From: Streptococcus sinensis
GTDB lineage: Bacteria; Bacillota; Bacilli; Lactobacillales; Streptococcaceae
DNA length: 64,000 nt
Assembly: GCF_000767835.1 (NCBI RefSeq)
Contig: NZ_JPEN01000103.1
Coordinates: forward strand, 1 to 64,000
Direction of reading: 5' to 3'
The stretch's first letter is position 1. Every line of letters starts with the position of its first letter. The notes under the pieces were generated by a model, which saw only the letters and a program-made list of their open reading frames with translations, was not told the origin of the DNA and searched no databases. The translations under genes and the position numbers were made by a program. Shown here piece by piece: positions 43,916 through 53,700 of the stretch.

Positions 43916-44695
43916 ATGATGAGCAAATATGCAAAATTAATGTTACTTAGTTTAACGATACTAACTCTAGGAGCTTGTTCTTCTCATAAAAAAACTGAAG
44001 ACAGCGGTGAAACTAGTAAAGAGCTCTCTACTAAAGTGAGTGAGTCTTCTAATGAATCTCAAATTAGCTCTAATAGCACAGATAAATCAGGAGAGACTGA
44101 GGCAGAAAAGACTCATTCTGGTCAGATTAAGTCCATAGATAAAGGTGTTTCTTACAATGGAAGTTACTATAGTATAAAAGGGAAGTATGATGAAATTGTT
44201 ATTGTTAATAAACATTATCCTTTGTCTCCCAACTATAATCCTGGGGAAGATGCCACAGCAAAATCAGAATTATTGAAATTAATTGCTGCCATGCAGGCTC
44301 AGGGCTACGCCATCAGTGATCAGTACAGTGGTTTTCGTAGTTATGAGACACAAGTCGGTCTCTATCAAAGCTATGTCAATCAAGATGGTCAAGCAGCGGC
44401 AGACCGATATTCAGCAAGACCTGGTTACAGTGAGCACCAGTCAGGCTTGGCCTTTGATTTGATTGATAGCAGTGGAAATCTAGTGCAAGAAGCTAGAGCA
44501 AGCCAGTGGCTCTTGGATAATGCTCATAAATATGGCTTTGTTGTGCGTTATCCAGTTGGGAAGGAATCTTCTACAGGGTATATGCCAGAAAGTTGGCATT
44601 TGCGCTATGTTGGGAAAGAAGCCAAGGAAATAGCGGAGTCTGGCCTATCCTTAGAAGAGTATTACGGCTTTACAGGTGGAAATTACGTAGATTAA
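43916..44695 (+). CDS. ldcB: L,D-carboxypeptidase LdcB/DacB lipoprotein
   Basis: 259 residues (start 43916 or 43919). Signal peptide with lipobox LTLGAC (Cys at residue 21), Ser/Thr-rich linker, then a VanY/LdcB domain: SGFRSYETQ, ARPGYSEHQSGLAFDL with the zinc His and Asp, and ESWHLRYVG with the third ligand and catalytic Glu. It removes the terminal D-Ala from tetrapeptide stems of peptidoglycan. Starts three bases after the TcaA-like gene, so the three envelope genes probably form one transcript. Confidence 0.93.
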   Translation: MMSKYAKLMLLSLTILTLGACSSHKKTEDSGETSKELSTKVSESSNESQISSNSTDKSGETEAEKTHSGQIKSIDKGVSYNGSYYSIKGKYDEIVIVNKHYPLSPNYNPGEDATAKSELLKLIAAMQAQGYAISDQYSGFRSYETQVGLYQSYVNQDGQAAADRYSARPGYSEHQSGLAFDLIDSSGNLVQEARASQWLLDNAHKYGFVVRYPVGKESSTGYMPESWHLRYVGKEAKEIAESGLSLEEYYGFTGGNYVD

Positions 44696-44750
44696 AAACG
44701 TCGGGTGCTTCAGCGAACTGATTCCACACTTGATTATCTATAAGAAAAAG

Positions 44751-44788
44751 AGGCTTAGAACCGTTTGTAAAGGTTCTAAGCTTTTTGG
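44751..44788 (+). terminator. terminator after ldcB
   Basis: GGCTTAGAACC pairs with GGTTCTAAGC(C-like) around GTTTGTAAA, then TTTTTGG. Confidence 0.85.
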
Positions 44789-44854
44789 CTCTTTGTCCAA
44801 CCATAGCGGGTGGCAGTGAGGGAAATCAGTCTTAGCTAGCAAAAATCAAACCGC

Positions 44855-44892
44855 AAAAAAAAAGCCAATCCCGATTTCTCGGAAATGGCTTT
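44855..44892 (-). terminator. terminator of rpmE2 (minus strand)
   Basis: Read on the minus strand, AGCCATTTCCGAGAAATCGG and the following GATTGGCT form a hairpin followed by nine Ts. Confidence 0.8.
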
Positions 44893-44925
44893 GTATCAAC
44901 ATTCTTTGTAATGACAATACGGTTC

Positions 44926-45168
44926 TTATTTGAGACCGTATTTTTTGTTGAAACGATCCACACGTCCATCTGCTTGAGTGAACTTTTGACGTCCAGTGTA
45001 GAATGGGTGTGAGTCTGAAGAAATTTCGACACGGATCAATGGGTAAGTTTCGCCTTCGAATTCAACAGTTTCGTTAGAACGCTTAGTTGAACCGCTAAGG
45101 AACTTGTAGCCAGTAGTAGTGTCCATGAATACAACTGGGCGGTATTCTGGGTGAATGTCTTTTCTCAT
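44926..45168 (-). CDS. rpmE2: 50S ribosomal protein L31 type B
   Basis: 80 residues. [28 protein letters not shown] and [25 protein letters not shown] are the L31 pattern; the CxxC zinc ligands of type A are absent, so it is the zinc-independent type B form. Single gene on the minus strand. The untranslated leader contains a hairpin (ATGGCTC/GAGaCCAT around 45186-45212) that might be an autoregulatory site, but this is speculative. Confidence 0.96.
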   Translation of the reverse strand: MRKDIHPEYRPVVFMDTTTGYKFLSGSTKRSNETVEFEGETYPLIRVEISSDSHPFYTGRQKFTQADGRVDRFNKKYGLK

Positions 45169-45273
45169 TTTTAAAAAATCCTTTCTGCCATGGTCTCTTT
45201 GCGAGCCATAGATTCGTTACTTTGATAGTTTATCAAATTATGCTCCATTTGACAAGCCTTTTGGATGATTTTC

Positions 45274-46209
45274 TTACTTTTTTGCAGTTTCCTTTAATTT
45301 TTGGTAAATCAATTCTACTTCGTCTTTTGAAAAGGCCTTGGCGCCGCTGGCAAGTGGGTGGCCACCGCCATGGTGTTGCTTAGCAATATCATTGATTGGG
45401 GTGAACTTACTGCGCATGCGGACACGGTAATGTCCATCCGATTGCTCGACAAAGATTGCCCACATCCGGACATCTTCGATGCGTCCAGGTGCAGCTACGA
45501 TAGCTGAGGTATCTGCATCCGTCAGGTGATTGTCTTGTAGAAGTTGCTGTGATAGGATAATCCGCGCAGCACCATTTTCATCGATTTCCAGATTATCATA
45601 AACATAGCCTTGTAGTTTAGCAACTCGATAAGTGATGGAATCCATTTTACGAGAGAGCTCTGAAAAATTAAAGGGATATTGACGGAGTTTTGCAGCTACT
45701 TCAAATGTACGAGAACTGGTAGCTGGATAAAGGAATCGTCCTGTGTCACCGATAATTCCAGCATAGAGGAGCTTGGCTATGTAGTCATTTACCTCTAAGC
45801 GGTTTTCAAAGGCGAAAAGAGCGATAATCTCGCTGGCGCTGCTGGAAGCTGTATCGACCAGACGAAGATCTCCGTAAGCATCATCGTTGGGGTGATGGTC
45901 AATTTTAATCAAGAAGTCCCCCTTATTGTAGCGTTGATCATCAATACGGGGCGTGTTAGCCGTATCACAAACGATTACAAGGGCCTGTTCATAGTCAGCA
46001 TCTGTCACTTGGTCCATCTTGGCCAGCCAGGTAAGGGTTGGCTCGTCGTAACCAGCTACTTTGATAGATTTTTCTGGGAAGTTGAGCTGGAGGAGTTTTT
46101 GCAGGCCGACCTGACTGCCAATAGCGTCTGGATCGGGTCTAACATGACGATGGATGACGATTTTATCGTATTCCTTGATTTTTTTCAAAATTTTGTTGTA
46201 GGTATTCAT
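45274..46209 (-). CDS. pde2: DHH/DHHA1 phosphoesterase (Pde2/NrnA type)
   Basis: 311 residues. DHH domain with RPDPDAIGS, VIVCDTANTPR and KIDHHPNDD (the DHH), and a DHHA1 domain with GGGHPLASGA. Stand-alone cytoplasmic enzymes of this kind degrade pApA from c-di-AMP and short oligoribonucleotides to mononucleotides. Extended -10 TGCTATAAT on the minus strand near 46235. Divergent from the flavodoxin gene. Confidence 0.9.
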   Translation of the reverse strand: MNTYNKILKKIKEYDKIVIHRHVRPDPDAIGSQVGLQKLLQLNFPEKSIKVAGYDEPTLTWLAKMDQVTDADYEQALVIVCDTANTPRIDDQRYNKGDFLIKIDHHPNDDAYGDLRLVDTASSSASEIIALFAFENRLEVNDYIAKLLYAGIIGDTGRFLYPATSSRTFEVAAKLRQYPFNFSELSRKMDSITYRVAKLQGYVYDNLEIDENGAARIILSQQLLQDNHLTDADTSAIVAAPGRIEDVRMWAIFVEQSDGHYRVRMRSKFTPINDIAKQHHGGGHPLASGAKAFSKDEVELIYQKLKETAKK

Positions 46210-46278
46210 AGCTAACCTCGTAGACTTTCTCTATTTATTATAGCATAAGAGTTTTTATTTTTAAAATAAAAAAGATGT

Positions 46279-46286
46279 GTTATAAT
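46279..46286 (+). promoter_or_regulatory. flavodoxin promoter
   Basis: TATAAT at 46281-46286 in GTGTTATAATG, 28 bases before the start. Confidence 0.6.
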
Positions 46287-46314
46287 GAATGAAGATTATA
46301 ATTTGGAGGAAACT

Positions 46315-46755
46315 ATGACCTTAGCGAAAATTGTATTTGCCAGCATGACTGGAAACACCGAAGAAATTGCCGATATTGTGGCGGATAAGCTAAGAGAACT
46401 GGATGTAGAAGTTGAAGTGGATGAGTGTACCACTGTCGATGCAGAAGATTTCTTGGAAGCAGATATTACGATTGTAGCGACCTATACTTATGGAGATGGC
46501 GAGCTGCCTGATGAGATGATGGACTTCTATGAAGACTTGTCTGGACTAGATTTGTCTGGTAAGGTCTATGGAGTAGTTGGTTCTGGAGATACTTTCTATG
46601 ATGAATTCTGTAAAGCTGTAGATGATTTTGACGCAGTTTTTGCTGGGACAGGTGCTGAAAAAGGTGCGGAAAGTGTCAAAGTGGACCTATCAGCTGAGGA
46701 CGAAGACATTGAGCGTCTGGAAGTTTTTGCGGAAGAGTTGGTTAATAAAGTTTAA
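46315..46755 (+). CDS. flavodoxin
   Basis: 146 residues from ATG 46315 (TTGGAGGAAACT before it); an upstream ATG at 46285 overlaps the -10 and is unlikely. FMN phosphate loop SMTGNTEEIA, isoalloxazine loops TYTYGDGELPD and GSGDTFYDEFC. Short-chain acidic electron carrier. Terminator at 46771. Neighbour sufB may share use in Fe-S assembly but has its own promoter. Confidence 0.93.
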   Translation: MTLAKIVFASMTGNTEEIADIVADKLRELDVEVEVDECTTVDAEDFLEADITIVATYTYGDGELPDEMMDFYEDLSGLDLSGKVYGVVGSGDTFYDEFCKAVDDFDAVFAGTGAEKGAESVKVDLSAEDEDIERLEVFAEELVNKV

Positions 46756-46770
46756 AATGATAAATACATG

Positions 46771-46793
46771 AAACGGCTAGGGCCGTTTTTGTT
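46771..46793 (+). terminator. terminator after flavodoxin
   Basis: AACGGC-TAG-GGCCGTT stem followed by TTTTGTTTT. Confidence 0.8.
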
Positions 46794-46811
46794 TTGCACA
46801 ACTCTTATTTT

Positions 46812-46840
46812 CTGACAATTCTCATGATTAGGAGTATAAT
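46812..46840 (+). promoter_or_regulatory. promoter of solitary sufB-like gene
   Basis: CTGACA at 46812-46817, 17 bases, TATAAT at 46835-46840. Confidence 0.75.
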
Positions 46841-46879
46841 ATAGGTAAGCGCTATCCATAGTACAAAGGAGGACCCTCT

Positions 46880-48262
46880 ATGAAAGAACGCGACTATGCC
46901 TTTGGCTTTCATGATGATGTTAAGCCGCTCTTTTCAACTGGTAAAGGTCTGACCGAAGAAGTGGTTCGAGAAATCTCAGAAATCAAGAATGAACCTCAGT
47001 GGATGCTGGACTATCGTCTGCACTCCTTGGAACTCTTTCATAAGTTACCTATGCCCGACTTTGGCCCTGATTTGTCAGGGATTCGCTTTGATGACATTAT
47101 CTATTATCAAAAGCTAAGCGGAGATCGGGCTCGCAGCTGGGATGAAGTGCCAGATGAGATTAAGAAAACCTTTGAACGTTTAGGTATTCCTCAGGCTGAA
47201 AGGGAGTTCCTATCTGGTGCAGTGGCCCAGTATGAGTCGGAAGTGGTTTACCACAATATGAAGGAGGAGTTTGCCAAACAAGGCATTATCTTCACTGATA
47301 CGGACACAGCTGTTCAGGAATATCCAGACTTGGTCAAGCAATATTTCGGGACAGTAGTTTCAAATGCAGAACATAAGTTTGCTGCTTTAAATGGAGCTGT
47401 TTGGTCGGGCGGCACCTTTATCTATGTGCCCAAGAATGTTCAGTGCCAAATTCCTGTTCAGACCTATTTTCGTATCAATAGTGAAAATGCTGGCCAGTTT
47501 GAGCGCTCCTTGATGATTATCGAGGAGGGATCATCTATCCAGTATATCGAGGGTTGCACAGCACCGACTTATACGACCAACAGTCTGCATGCTGCGACAG
47601 TCGAAATCATTGTCAAAAAGGACGCTTTTTTCCGTTATACGACCATTCAAAACTGGTCGGACAATGTCTATAATCTCGTAACGGAGCGGGGCATTGTCGA
47701 AGAAGGCGGCACCTTGGAGTGGATTGATGGTAACTTAGGCAGTAAGGTCAATATGAAATATCCTTGCAGTATTCTCAATGGTCGAAATGCAAGGACTTCT
47801 GTCCTTTCCATGTCTTTTGCAAACTACGGTCAGCATTTGGATGCGGGCTGCAAGGTCTTTCACAATGCTCCTAAGACATCCAGTACCTTGATTTCCAAAT
47901 CGGTGGCCAAGGATGGCGGTAAGACGGACTATCGTGGTCAAGTTCGATTTGGCAAGAATAGTGCTGGCTCCAAGTCCCACATCGAGTGTGATACCATTCT
48001 CATGGACGGCGAGTCCAGCTCTGACACCATTCCTTTTAATGAAATCCATAATTCCAATGTTACTTTAGAACACGAAGCCAAAGTCTCCAAAGTGTCGGAA
48101 GATCAGCTTTATTACCTGATGAGTCGAGGTATCAGTGAAGAAGAAGCCACGGCTATGATTATCAACGGATTTATGGAACCCATTACCAAAGAACTTCCAA
48201 TGGAATACGCCGTTGAACTCAACCAACTCATCAACATGAGTATGGAAGGCTCAGTTGGCTAA
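46880..48262 (+). CDS. SufB-type Fe-S scaffold paralogue, outside a suf operon
   Basis: 460 residues. Close to SufB throughout: [58 protein letters not shown]-like [25 protein letters not shown], and [26 protein letters not shown]. The region [19 protein letters not shown] has Cys where I remember Ala in the pneumococcal sufCDSUB-encoded SufB. It stands alone between a flavodoxin and tandem repeats; sufC, sufD, sufS and sufU are not in the window. Probably a second SufB; whether it assembles Fe-S clusters is inferred. Confidence 0.85.
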   Translation: MKERDYAFGFHDDVKPLFSTGKGLTEEVVREISEIKNEPQWMLDYRLHSLELFHKLPMPDFGPDLSGIRFDDIIYYQKLSGDRARSWDEVPDEIKKTFERLGIPQAEREFLSGAVAQYESEVVYHNMKEEFAKQGIIFTDTDTAVQEYPDLVKQYFGTVVSNAEHKFAALNGAVWSGGTFIYVPKNVQCQIPVQTYFRINSENAGQFERSLMIIEEGSSIQYIEGCTAPTYTTNSLHAATVEIIVKKDAFFRYTTIQNWSDNVYNLVTERGIVEEGGTLEWIDGNLGSKVNMKYPCSILNGRNARTSVLSMSFANYGQHLDAGCKVFHNAPKTSSTLISKSVAKDGGKTDYRGQVRFGKNSAGSKSHIECDTILMDGESSSDTIPFNEIHNSNVTLEHEAKVSKVSEDQLYYLMSRGISEEEATAMIINGFMEPITKELPMEYAVELNQLINMSMEGSVG

Positions 48263-48264
48263 AA

Positions 48265-48545
48265 CAGTCCGGGGGACTGTTTTAGGTTGCGGATAAGCAC
48301 TCGGTTAGGCGAGTTCCCTTTAATAAGGTTCGGGGAACCTTTTTAATCTGTAGATAGGGACTCGCCTTTGCGAGTTCCCCTTAATCTAAGGTCCGGGGGA
48401 CTGTTTTAGGTTGTAGATAAAAACTCGTTTTGTGAGTTTTCTTTAATTAAGGTCCGGGGTATCTTGAAATCTGCGGATAAGTAGCGAGGCTAGTCGCTTT
48501 ACTTCTTAGCAAATCTGAGAGACTGTTTTAGATTTCAGATAGGAG
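48265..48545. repeat. about 4.5 tandem copies of a 61-63 bp unit
   Basis: Units begin with GTCCGGGG-like sequence at 48267, 48328, 48391, 48452 and about 48512, with spacings of 61, 63, 61 and about 61 bases. Each has three landmarks: (A/G)GTCCGGGGGACTGTTTTAG, a (T/C)G(C/T)(G/A)GATA block, and an inverted ACTCG...CGAGT. The last two copies are more degenerate. Each unit could fold into one or two hairpins. Fills the gap between sufB and the chorismate mutase gene. Confidence 0.8.
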
Positions 48546-48663
48546 GCAAAATCAAGTGAGATAATAGGAATTTTCAATTATTTGACCTTGCTGTTTATTT
48601 GGAGTAATGCTAGAACATTTTCCTAATTTTTGATATGATAGATAGAACACAAGGAGGAAGCTG

Positions 48664-48930
48664 ATGAATTTAGAAGAAATTAGACAGGAAATTGACCGAG
48701 TGGACGATGCCCTAGTTGCCTTGCTGGAAAAGCGCATGAATTTAGTTAGACAAGTAGTGGATTTTAAAAAATCAACTGGAAAGGCTGTTTTGGATAATAA
48801 GCGCGAAGAAGTGATTATTTCTAGGGTTGCGGATAAAGTGGAAAATAAGGACTATCAAGCAGCTATCGTTGCGACCTTTTCAGATATTCTGAAACATTCT
48901 CGTACCTTTCAGAAGCAGCAAATCAGATGA
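48664..48930 (+). CDS. chorismate mutase (AroQ type)
   Basis: 88 residues, single all-helical AroQ domain: IRQEIDRVDDALVALLEKRMNLVRQV and the C-terminal helix with Gln near QKQQIR. Converts chorismate to prephenate for Phe/Tyr synthesis. The -10 TATGAT is near 48638; ACAAGGAGGAAGCTG ribosome site. Overlaps crcB1 by four bases, so the three genes to 49624 form an operon. Confidence 0.88.
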   Translation: MNLEEIRQEIDRVDDALVALLEKRMNLVRQVVDFKKSTGKAVLDNKREEVIISRVADKVENKDYQAAIVATFSDILKHSRTFQKQQIR

Positions 48931-49301
48931 AAGAAATAAAAAACTCTCTGGCTATTTTCTTGGCAGCCATGCTAGGCGGTTGGCTTCGATATCAGGCTTC
49001 TTTATTGATTACATTTACAGGGCATTTTCCACTGGCCACGCTTTTAGTCAACTATTTAGGAACCTTCCTACTAATCTATTTGATTAAAGGTTATTTAACA
49101 AGCAAGCGGGTTACCAAACGTTTGCTCCTAGCTTTGTCGACAGGATTTTGTGGCGGCTTGACAACTTTTTCAGGTCTTCTATTAGATTCGCTCAAATTGC
49201 TGGATTTAGGCCGTTATCCGGAATTATTCGTGTATTTATCCTTGAGTATTGGCGGCAGCCTTTGCATTGCTTTATGGGCTGGAAGGAAGGTGACCGCATG
49301 A
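48927..49301 (+). CDS. crcB: fluoride channel subunit CrcB/Fluc, first
   Basis: 124 residues, four transmembrane helices: GGWLRYQASLL, NYLGTFLLIYL and STGFCGGLTTFSG, the Fluc pore signature with conserved Asn, Phe and Thr. Removes F- passively. Paired genes form a heterodimeric channel in many Firmicutes. Overlaps both neighbours by ATGA-type junctions. Confidence 0.93.
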   Translation: MKEIKNSLAIFLAAMLGGWLRYQASLLITFTGHFPLATLLVNYLGTFLLIYLIKGYLTSKRVTKRLLLALSTGFCGGLTTFSGLLLDSLKLLDLGRYPELFVYLSLSIGGSLCIALWAGRKVTA

Positions 49302-49624
49302 TTTGGTTTTTGCTCGTTGCTTGCGGTCTAGGAGCTCTTGTCCGTTACTTTTTTTCTAAGGTCAATAGCAGAGCTGCTTTGCCAGTAGGCACCTTGATGG
49401 CTAATGTATTGGGAGCTTTTTTGATTGGGTATTTTTATAATCACATCCAAGATAAGCAACTATATACCATTTTGGCAACAGGTTTCTGTGGCGGTTTAAC
49501 AACTCTTTCCACCTTTAATGCTGAATTAACAGAGCTATTTTCAGATAAGAAGAAATTTTCCCTCTATCTGATGCTGACCTACCTTTTAGGATTTTTAGCG
49601 ATTCTTTTAGGAATTTTCATCTAA
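49298..49624 (+). CDS. crcB: fluoride channel subunit CrcB/Fluc, second
   Basis: 108 residues from ATG 49298 (GGAAGG upstream), overlapping the first crcB stop; a longer frame to 49148 is an overlap artefact. GALVRYFFSK, NVLGAFLIGYF and ATGFCGGLTTLSTFNAE show the second Fluc subunit in parallel to the first. Together they probably make a hetero-oligomeric fluoride exporter. Confidence 0.93.
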   Translation: MIWFLLVACGLGALVRYFFSKVNSRAALPVGTLMANVLGAFLIGYFYNHIQDKQLYTILATGFCGGLTTLSTFNAELTELFSDKKKFSLYLMLTYLLGFLAILLGIFI

Positions 49625-49630
49625 AATTCT

Positions 49631-49742
49631 TTACATTTTTTAAAATTTTGATATAATATACTTTGTGCCTAATGGAAGCACAAAAAAACGGCTAATCCGC
49701 TGCGGTCCAGAACCTTAAGATTAGTAAGATAGGAGTAGAAAA
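49631..49742 (+). promoter_or_regulatory. rplS promoter and leader
   Basis: TTTACA near 49631, 16-base spacer, TATAAT near 49653. The following untranslated leader has TGTGC...GCACA around CTAATGGAA and GGCTAATCCGCTGCGGTCC, which may be the L19 autoregulatory leader known in Firmicutes; the match is from memory and not certain. Confidence 0.5.
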
Positions 49743-50090
49743 ATGAATCCATTAATCCAAAGCTTGACTGAAGGTCAACTTCGTACTGATATCCCTGCAT
49801 TCCGTCCTGGTGACACTGTCCGCGTTCACGCGAAAGTTGTCGAAGGAACTCGCGAACGTATCCAGATCTTTGAAGGTGTGGTTATCTCTCGTAAAGGTGC
49901 TGGCATCTCAGAAAACTACACAGTTCGTAAGATTTCTAACGGTGTAGGTGTTGAACGTACTTTCCCAATCCACACACCACGTGTTGATAAGATTGAAGTC
50001 GTTCGTTACGGTAAAGTTCGTCGTGCTAAATTGTACTACCTTCGTGCATTGCAAGGTAAGGCAGCGCGTATCAAAGAAATCCGTCGCTAA
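49743..50090 (+). CDS. rplS: 50S ribosomal protein L19
   Basis: 115 residues, complete: [29 protein letters not shown] and a C-terminal [19 protein letters not shown]. Located at the 30S-50S interface. TAGGAGTAGAAA ribosome site; terminator just after, then the tRNA. Confidence 0.98.
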   Translation: MNPLIQSLTEGQLRTDIPAFRPGDTVRVHAKVVEGTRERIQIFEGVVISRKGAGISENYTVRKISNGVGVERTFPIHTPRVDKIEVVRYGKVRRAKLYYLRALQGKAARIKEIRR

Positions 50091-50101
50091 TTTTAGAAAT
50101 G

Positions 50102-50127
50102 ACTCTGTCACTTGGCAGAGTTTTTCT
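50102..50127 (+). terminator. terminator after rplS
   Basis: ACTCTG...CAGAGT stem followed by TTTTTC. Confidence 0.85.
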
Positions 50128-50130
50128 CTA

Positions 50131-50202
50131 GTCCCCTTAGTTCAATGGATATAACAACTCCCTCCTAAGGAGTAGTTGCTGGTTCGATTCCGGCAGGGGA
50201 CA
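50131..50202 (+). tRNA. tRNA-Arg (anticodon CCT)
   Basis: Acceptor GTCCCCT pairs with AGGGGAC; D arm with AGTTCAATGGAT; anticodon stem ACTCC/GGAGT with loop CTCCTAA, giving CCT; T arm with GGTTCGATTCC. CCA is not encoded. tRNA-Arg(CCT) is a frequent integration site for streptococcal mobile elements. Confidence 0.97.
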
Positions 50203-50215
50203 TTGAATCATGACA

Positions 50216-50242
50216 AAAACCCTTGTGAATCAAGGGTTTTTA
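50216..50242. terminator. terminator after tRNA-Arg
   Basis: AAAAACCCTTG pairs with CAAGGGTTTTT around TGAAT; symmetrical, so it can work on both strands. Confidence 0.75.
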
Positions 50243-50305
50243 GTGTCTACGCCCAAAATCTGCCCCAAAAGTTTCAAAAATTTTTCTCACTCGATTATGA
50301 TTTTT
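50240..50305 (-). pseudogene. possible integrase C-terminal remnant beside tRNA-Arg
   Basis: On the minus strand one frame reads RVRKIFETFGADFGRRH and stops at 50240. Tails with FGADFG or FGANFG are seen at the ends of tyrosine integrases whose genes abut a tRNA attachment site. A stop lies just upstream in the same frame or close by, so only a fragment is left. Identification is tentative. Confidence 0.35.
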
Positions 50306-50394
50306 TCTTTTTGTTGTTCTAACTGATGGATGTAGACTTCTAAAAGCTCAAAACAGGTTGACATATCGAAAACTAGATAGATGATGAAACCGAG

Positions 50395-50630
50395 CTGTAT
50401 ACAGTTGGTCACGGAACCCTTAATGCCTCACTTTTTGCGAAATAATTGAAGAGGAGCGTGGACAAGTGGGTGTTCATCAAATCAGTCTAGAGCAGCTACA
50501 ACAAGCTCATTTTCTTCTGGTGTTAGTGCAAGTCTTCAGTCGAAAGGAGTCAGATGGCCTGCCGCCATTACTGAGTCATGAGCCTAGTATCACTCTTCCT
50601 AGCGGCAGATATGGAGATATAGAAGAATGA
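50395..50630 (+). pseudogene. unidentified frameshifted gene remnant
   Basis: LYTVGHGTLNASLFAK at 50395 stops at 50443, but the next frame continues as EIIEEERGQVGVHQISLEQL and runs to a TGA at 50628. The GH-x-(T/S) opening is reminiscent of DUF488, without confirmation. A one-base frameshift would join the two parts. The rest of the 50203-50759 gap has no recognisable gene. Confidence 0.3.
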
Positions 50631-50735
50631 GAAATGAGTGCTACAGCAAATACTGTAGCGTTTTTTAGTAAAAAGTAACAAAAATCCTCATTAATCTATT
50701 GAATTTTTGAATTTTTAAGTTTACAATGATATTAA

Positions 50736-50741
50736 TATAAT
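50736..50741 (+). promoter_or_regulatory. cas9 promoter -10
   Basis: TATAAT at 50736-50741, 19 bases before cas9; the -35 is AT-rich and unclear. Confidence 0.5.
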
Positions 50742-50759
50742 GTTTAATGAGGTGGAGTT

Positions 50760-53700
50760 ATGAACGGAAAAATTTTAGGATTAGATATCGGTGTGGCTTC
50801 CGTCGGTGTCGGAATCTTAGACAAAAAAACTGGTGAAATTATTCATGCTAGTTCACGGATTTTCCCAGCGGCTACTGCTGACAGCAATGTAGAGAGACGA
50901 GGTTTTCGCCAAGGACGGAGACTAGGACGCAGAAAAAAGCATCGAAAAGTTCGCCTAGCTGACTTGTTTAGTGATACGGGTCTTATAACAGATTTTTCAA
51001 AAGTATCCATCAATTTAAATCCATATGAACTGCGCATTAAGGGATTAAATGAGAAATTAACTAATGAAGAATTATTCATTGCTTTGAAAAATATTGTCAA
51101 AAGGAGAGGGATTAGTTATCTTGACGATGCTAATGAAGATGGTGAGTCTTCTTCCTCAGAGTATGGCAAGGCTGTTGAAGAAAATAGAAAGCTGCTCGCA
51201 GATAAAACACCGGGACAGATTCAGCTGGAACGTTTTGAGAAATACGGACAGGTTCGAGGTGATTTTACTATTGAAGAAAATGGGGAAAAACACCGTCTGC
51301 TTAATGTGTTTTCTACCTCAGCTTATAAAAAAGAAGCAGAGCGAATCTTGACAAAGCAGCAAGACTATAATCAAGATATCACTGATGAATTTATTCAGGC
51401 ATATTTAACGATTTTAACTGGAAAACGTAAGTATTACCATGGACCAGGGAATGAAAAGTCTCGTACGGATTATGGACGCTTCAGAACAGATGGAACAACT
51501 TTGGATAATATTTTTGGTATTTTGATTGGGAAATGTACCTTTTATCCAGAGGAATACAGAGCTGCTAAAGCTTCTTACACGGCACAGGAATTTAATTTAC
51601 TCAATGATTTGAACAATCTGACTGTTCCAACAGAAACTAAGAAGCTTAGTGAGGAGCAGAAGAGACAAATTATTGAGTATGCAAAAGGAGCTAAAACTTT
51701 AGGTGCTGCTACTTTGTTGAAGTATATAGCAAAATTGGTCGACGGATCTGTAGAGGACATAAAGGGATATCGGATTGATAAAAGTGAAAAACCAGAAATG
51801 CATACTTTTGATATTTATCGAAAAATGCAAACATTGGAAACGGTCGATGTTGAGAAACTATCTAGAGAAGTTTTAGATGAGTTGGCTCATATCCTCACAC
51901 TCAATACGGAACGTGAAGGAATCGAAGAAGCGATTAAAGTATCATTTATCAAAAGAGAATTTGAGCAAGATCAGATTGCTGAATTAGTTTCATTTAGAAA
52001 GTCTAATAGTTCCTTGTTTGGAAAAGGCTGGCATAATTTTTCAATCAAATTGATGACGGAATTGATTCCAGAGCTGTATGAAACATCTGAAGAGCAAATG
52101 ACAATCCTTACACGATTGGGAAAACAAAAAACAAAGGCAAGATCTAAACGAACCAAGTATATTGATGAGAAGGAATTGACCGACGAAATTTATAATCCAG
52201 TAGTTGCTAAATCAGTCAGACAAGCAATTAAAATCATTAATCTTGCTACAAAGAAATATGGTGTCTTTGATAATATCGTTATTGAAATGGCGCGTGAAAA
52301 TAATGAAGAGGATGCAAAGAAAGACTATGTGAAGCGTCAAAAAGCCAATGAAGATGAGAAAAATGCTGCAATGGAAAAAGCAGCTCATCAATATAATGGA
52401 AAAAAAGAACTACCAGATAATGTCTTTCACGGGCATAAGGAATTGGCGACAAAGATTCGACTCTGGCATCAGCAGGGAGAAAAATGTTTATATACTGGAA
52501 AAAATATTCCAATCAGCGATTTAATTCACAATCAATATAAATATGAGATTGATCATATTTTGCCACTATCTCTTTCATTTGATGATAGTTTAGCAAATAA
52601 GGTACTAGTTTTAGCAACAGCCAATCAAGAGAAAGGACAGCGCACACCATTCCAAGCTCTGGATAGTATGGATGATGCATGGTCTTATCGAGAATTTAAA
52701 GCTTATGTGAGAGGAGCCAGGGCACTCAGTAATAAAAAGAAAGATTACTTGCTGAATGAGGAAGACATTAACAAAATTGAAGTTAAACAAAAATTTATTG
52801 AGCGTAATCTAGTTGATACTCGCTATTCTTCTCGAGTAGTTTTAAATGCTCTTCAGGATTTTTATAAATTAAATGATTTTGATACCAAGATTTCAGTGGT
52901 GCGTGGACAATTTACTTCTCAACTTAGAAGAAAGTGGCGGATTGACAAATCGCGTGAAACTTATCACCATCATGCAGTCGATGCATTAATTATCGCGGCT
53001 TCCAGCCAATTAAGACTTTGGAAAAAGCAGGGTAATCCTCTAATTTCGTACAAGGAAAACCAATTTGTGGATTCTGAAACAGGGGAGATTATTTCATTGA
53101 CTGACGATGAGTACAAAGAATTGGTATTTAGAGCTCCTTATGATCATTTTGTTGATACGGTAAGCAGTAAAAAATTCGAAGATCGTATTTTATTTTCCTA
53201 TCAAGTGGATTCAAAATATAATCGTAAGATTTCTGATGCAACAATTTATTCCACAAGAAAAGCAAAGTTGGGTAAAGATAAGTCGGAGGAAACCTATGTA
53301 TTGGGTAAGATTAAGGACATATATACTCAAACGGGCTATGACGCTTTCATAAAGCTTTATAAAAAGGATAAAAGTAAATTCCTGATGTACCATAAGGATC
53401 CAATAACCTTTGAAAAAGTCATTGAGGAGATTTTAAAAACTTATCCTGATAAGGAGATAAATGAAAAAGGAAAAGAAGTTGCTTGCAATCCCTTTGAGAA
53501 ATATAGACAGGAAAATGGTCCTCTTCGAAAATATAGTAAAAAAGGAAAAGGTCCGGAAATCAAGAGTCTGAAATACTATGATAACAAATTAGGAAATCAT
53601 ATAGATATTACCCCAGATAATAGTGAGAATCAGGTTATATTACAATCTTTAAAACCCTGGCGTACGGATGTCTATTTTAATCATAAGACGAAAATATATG

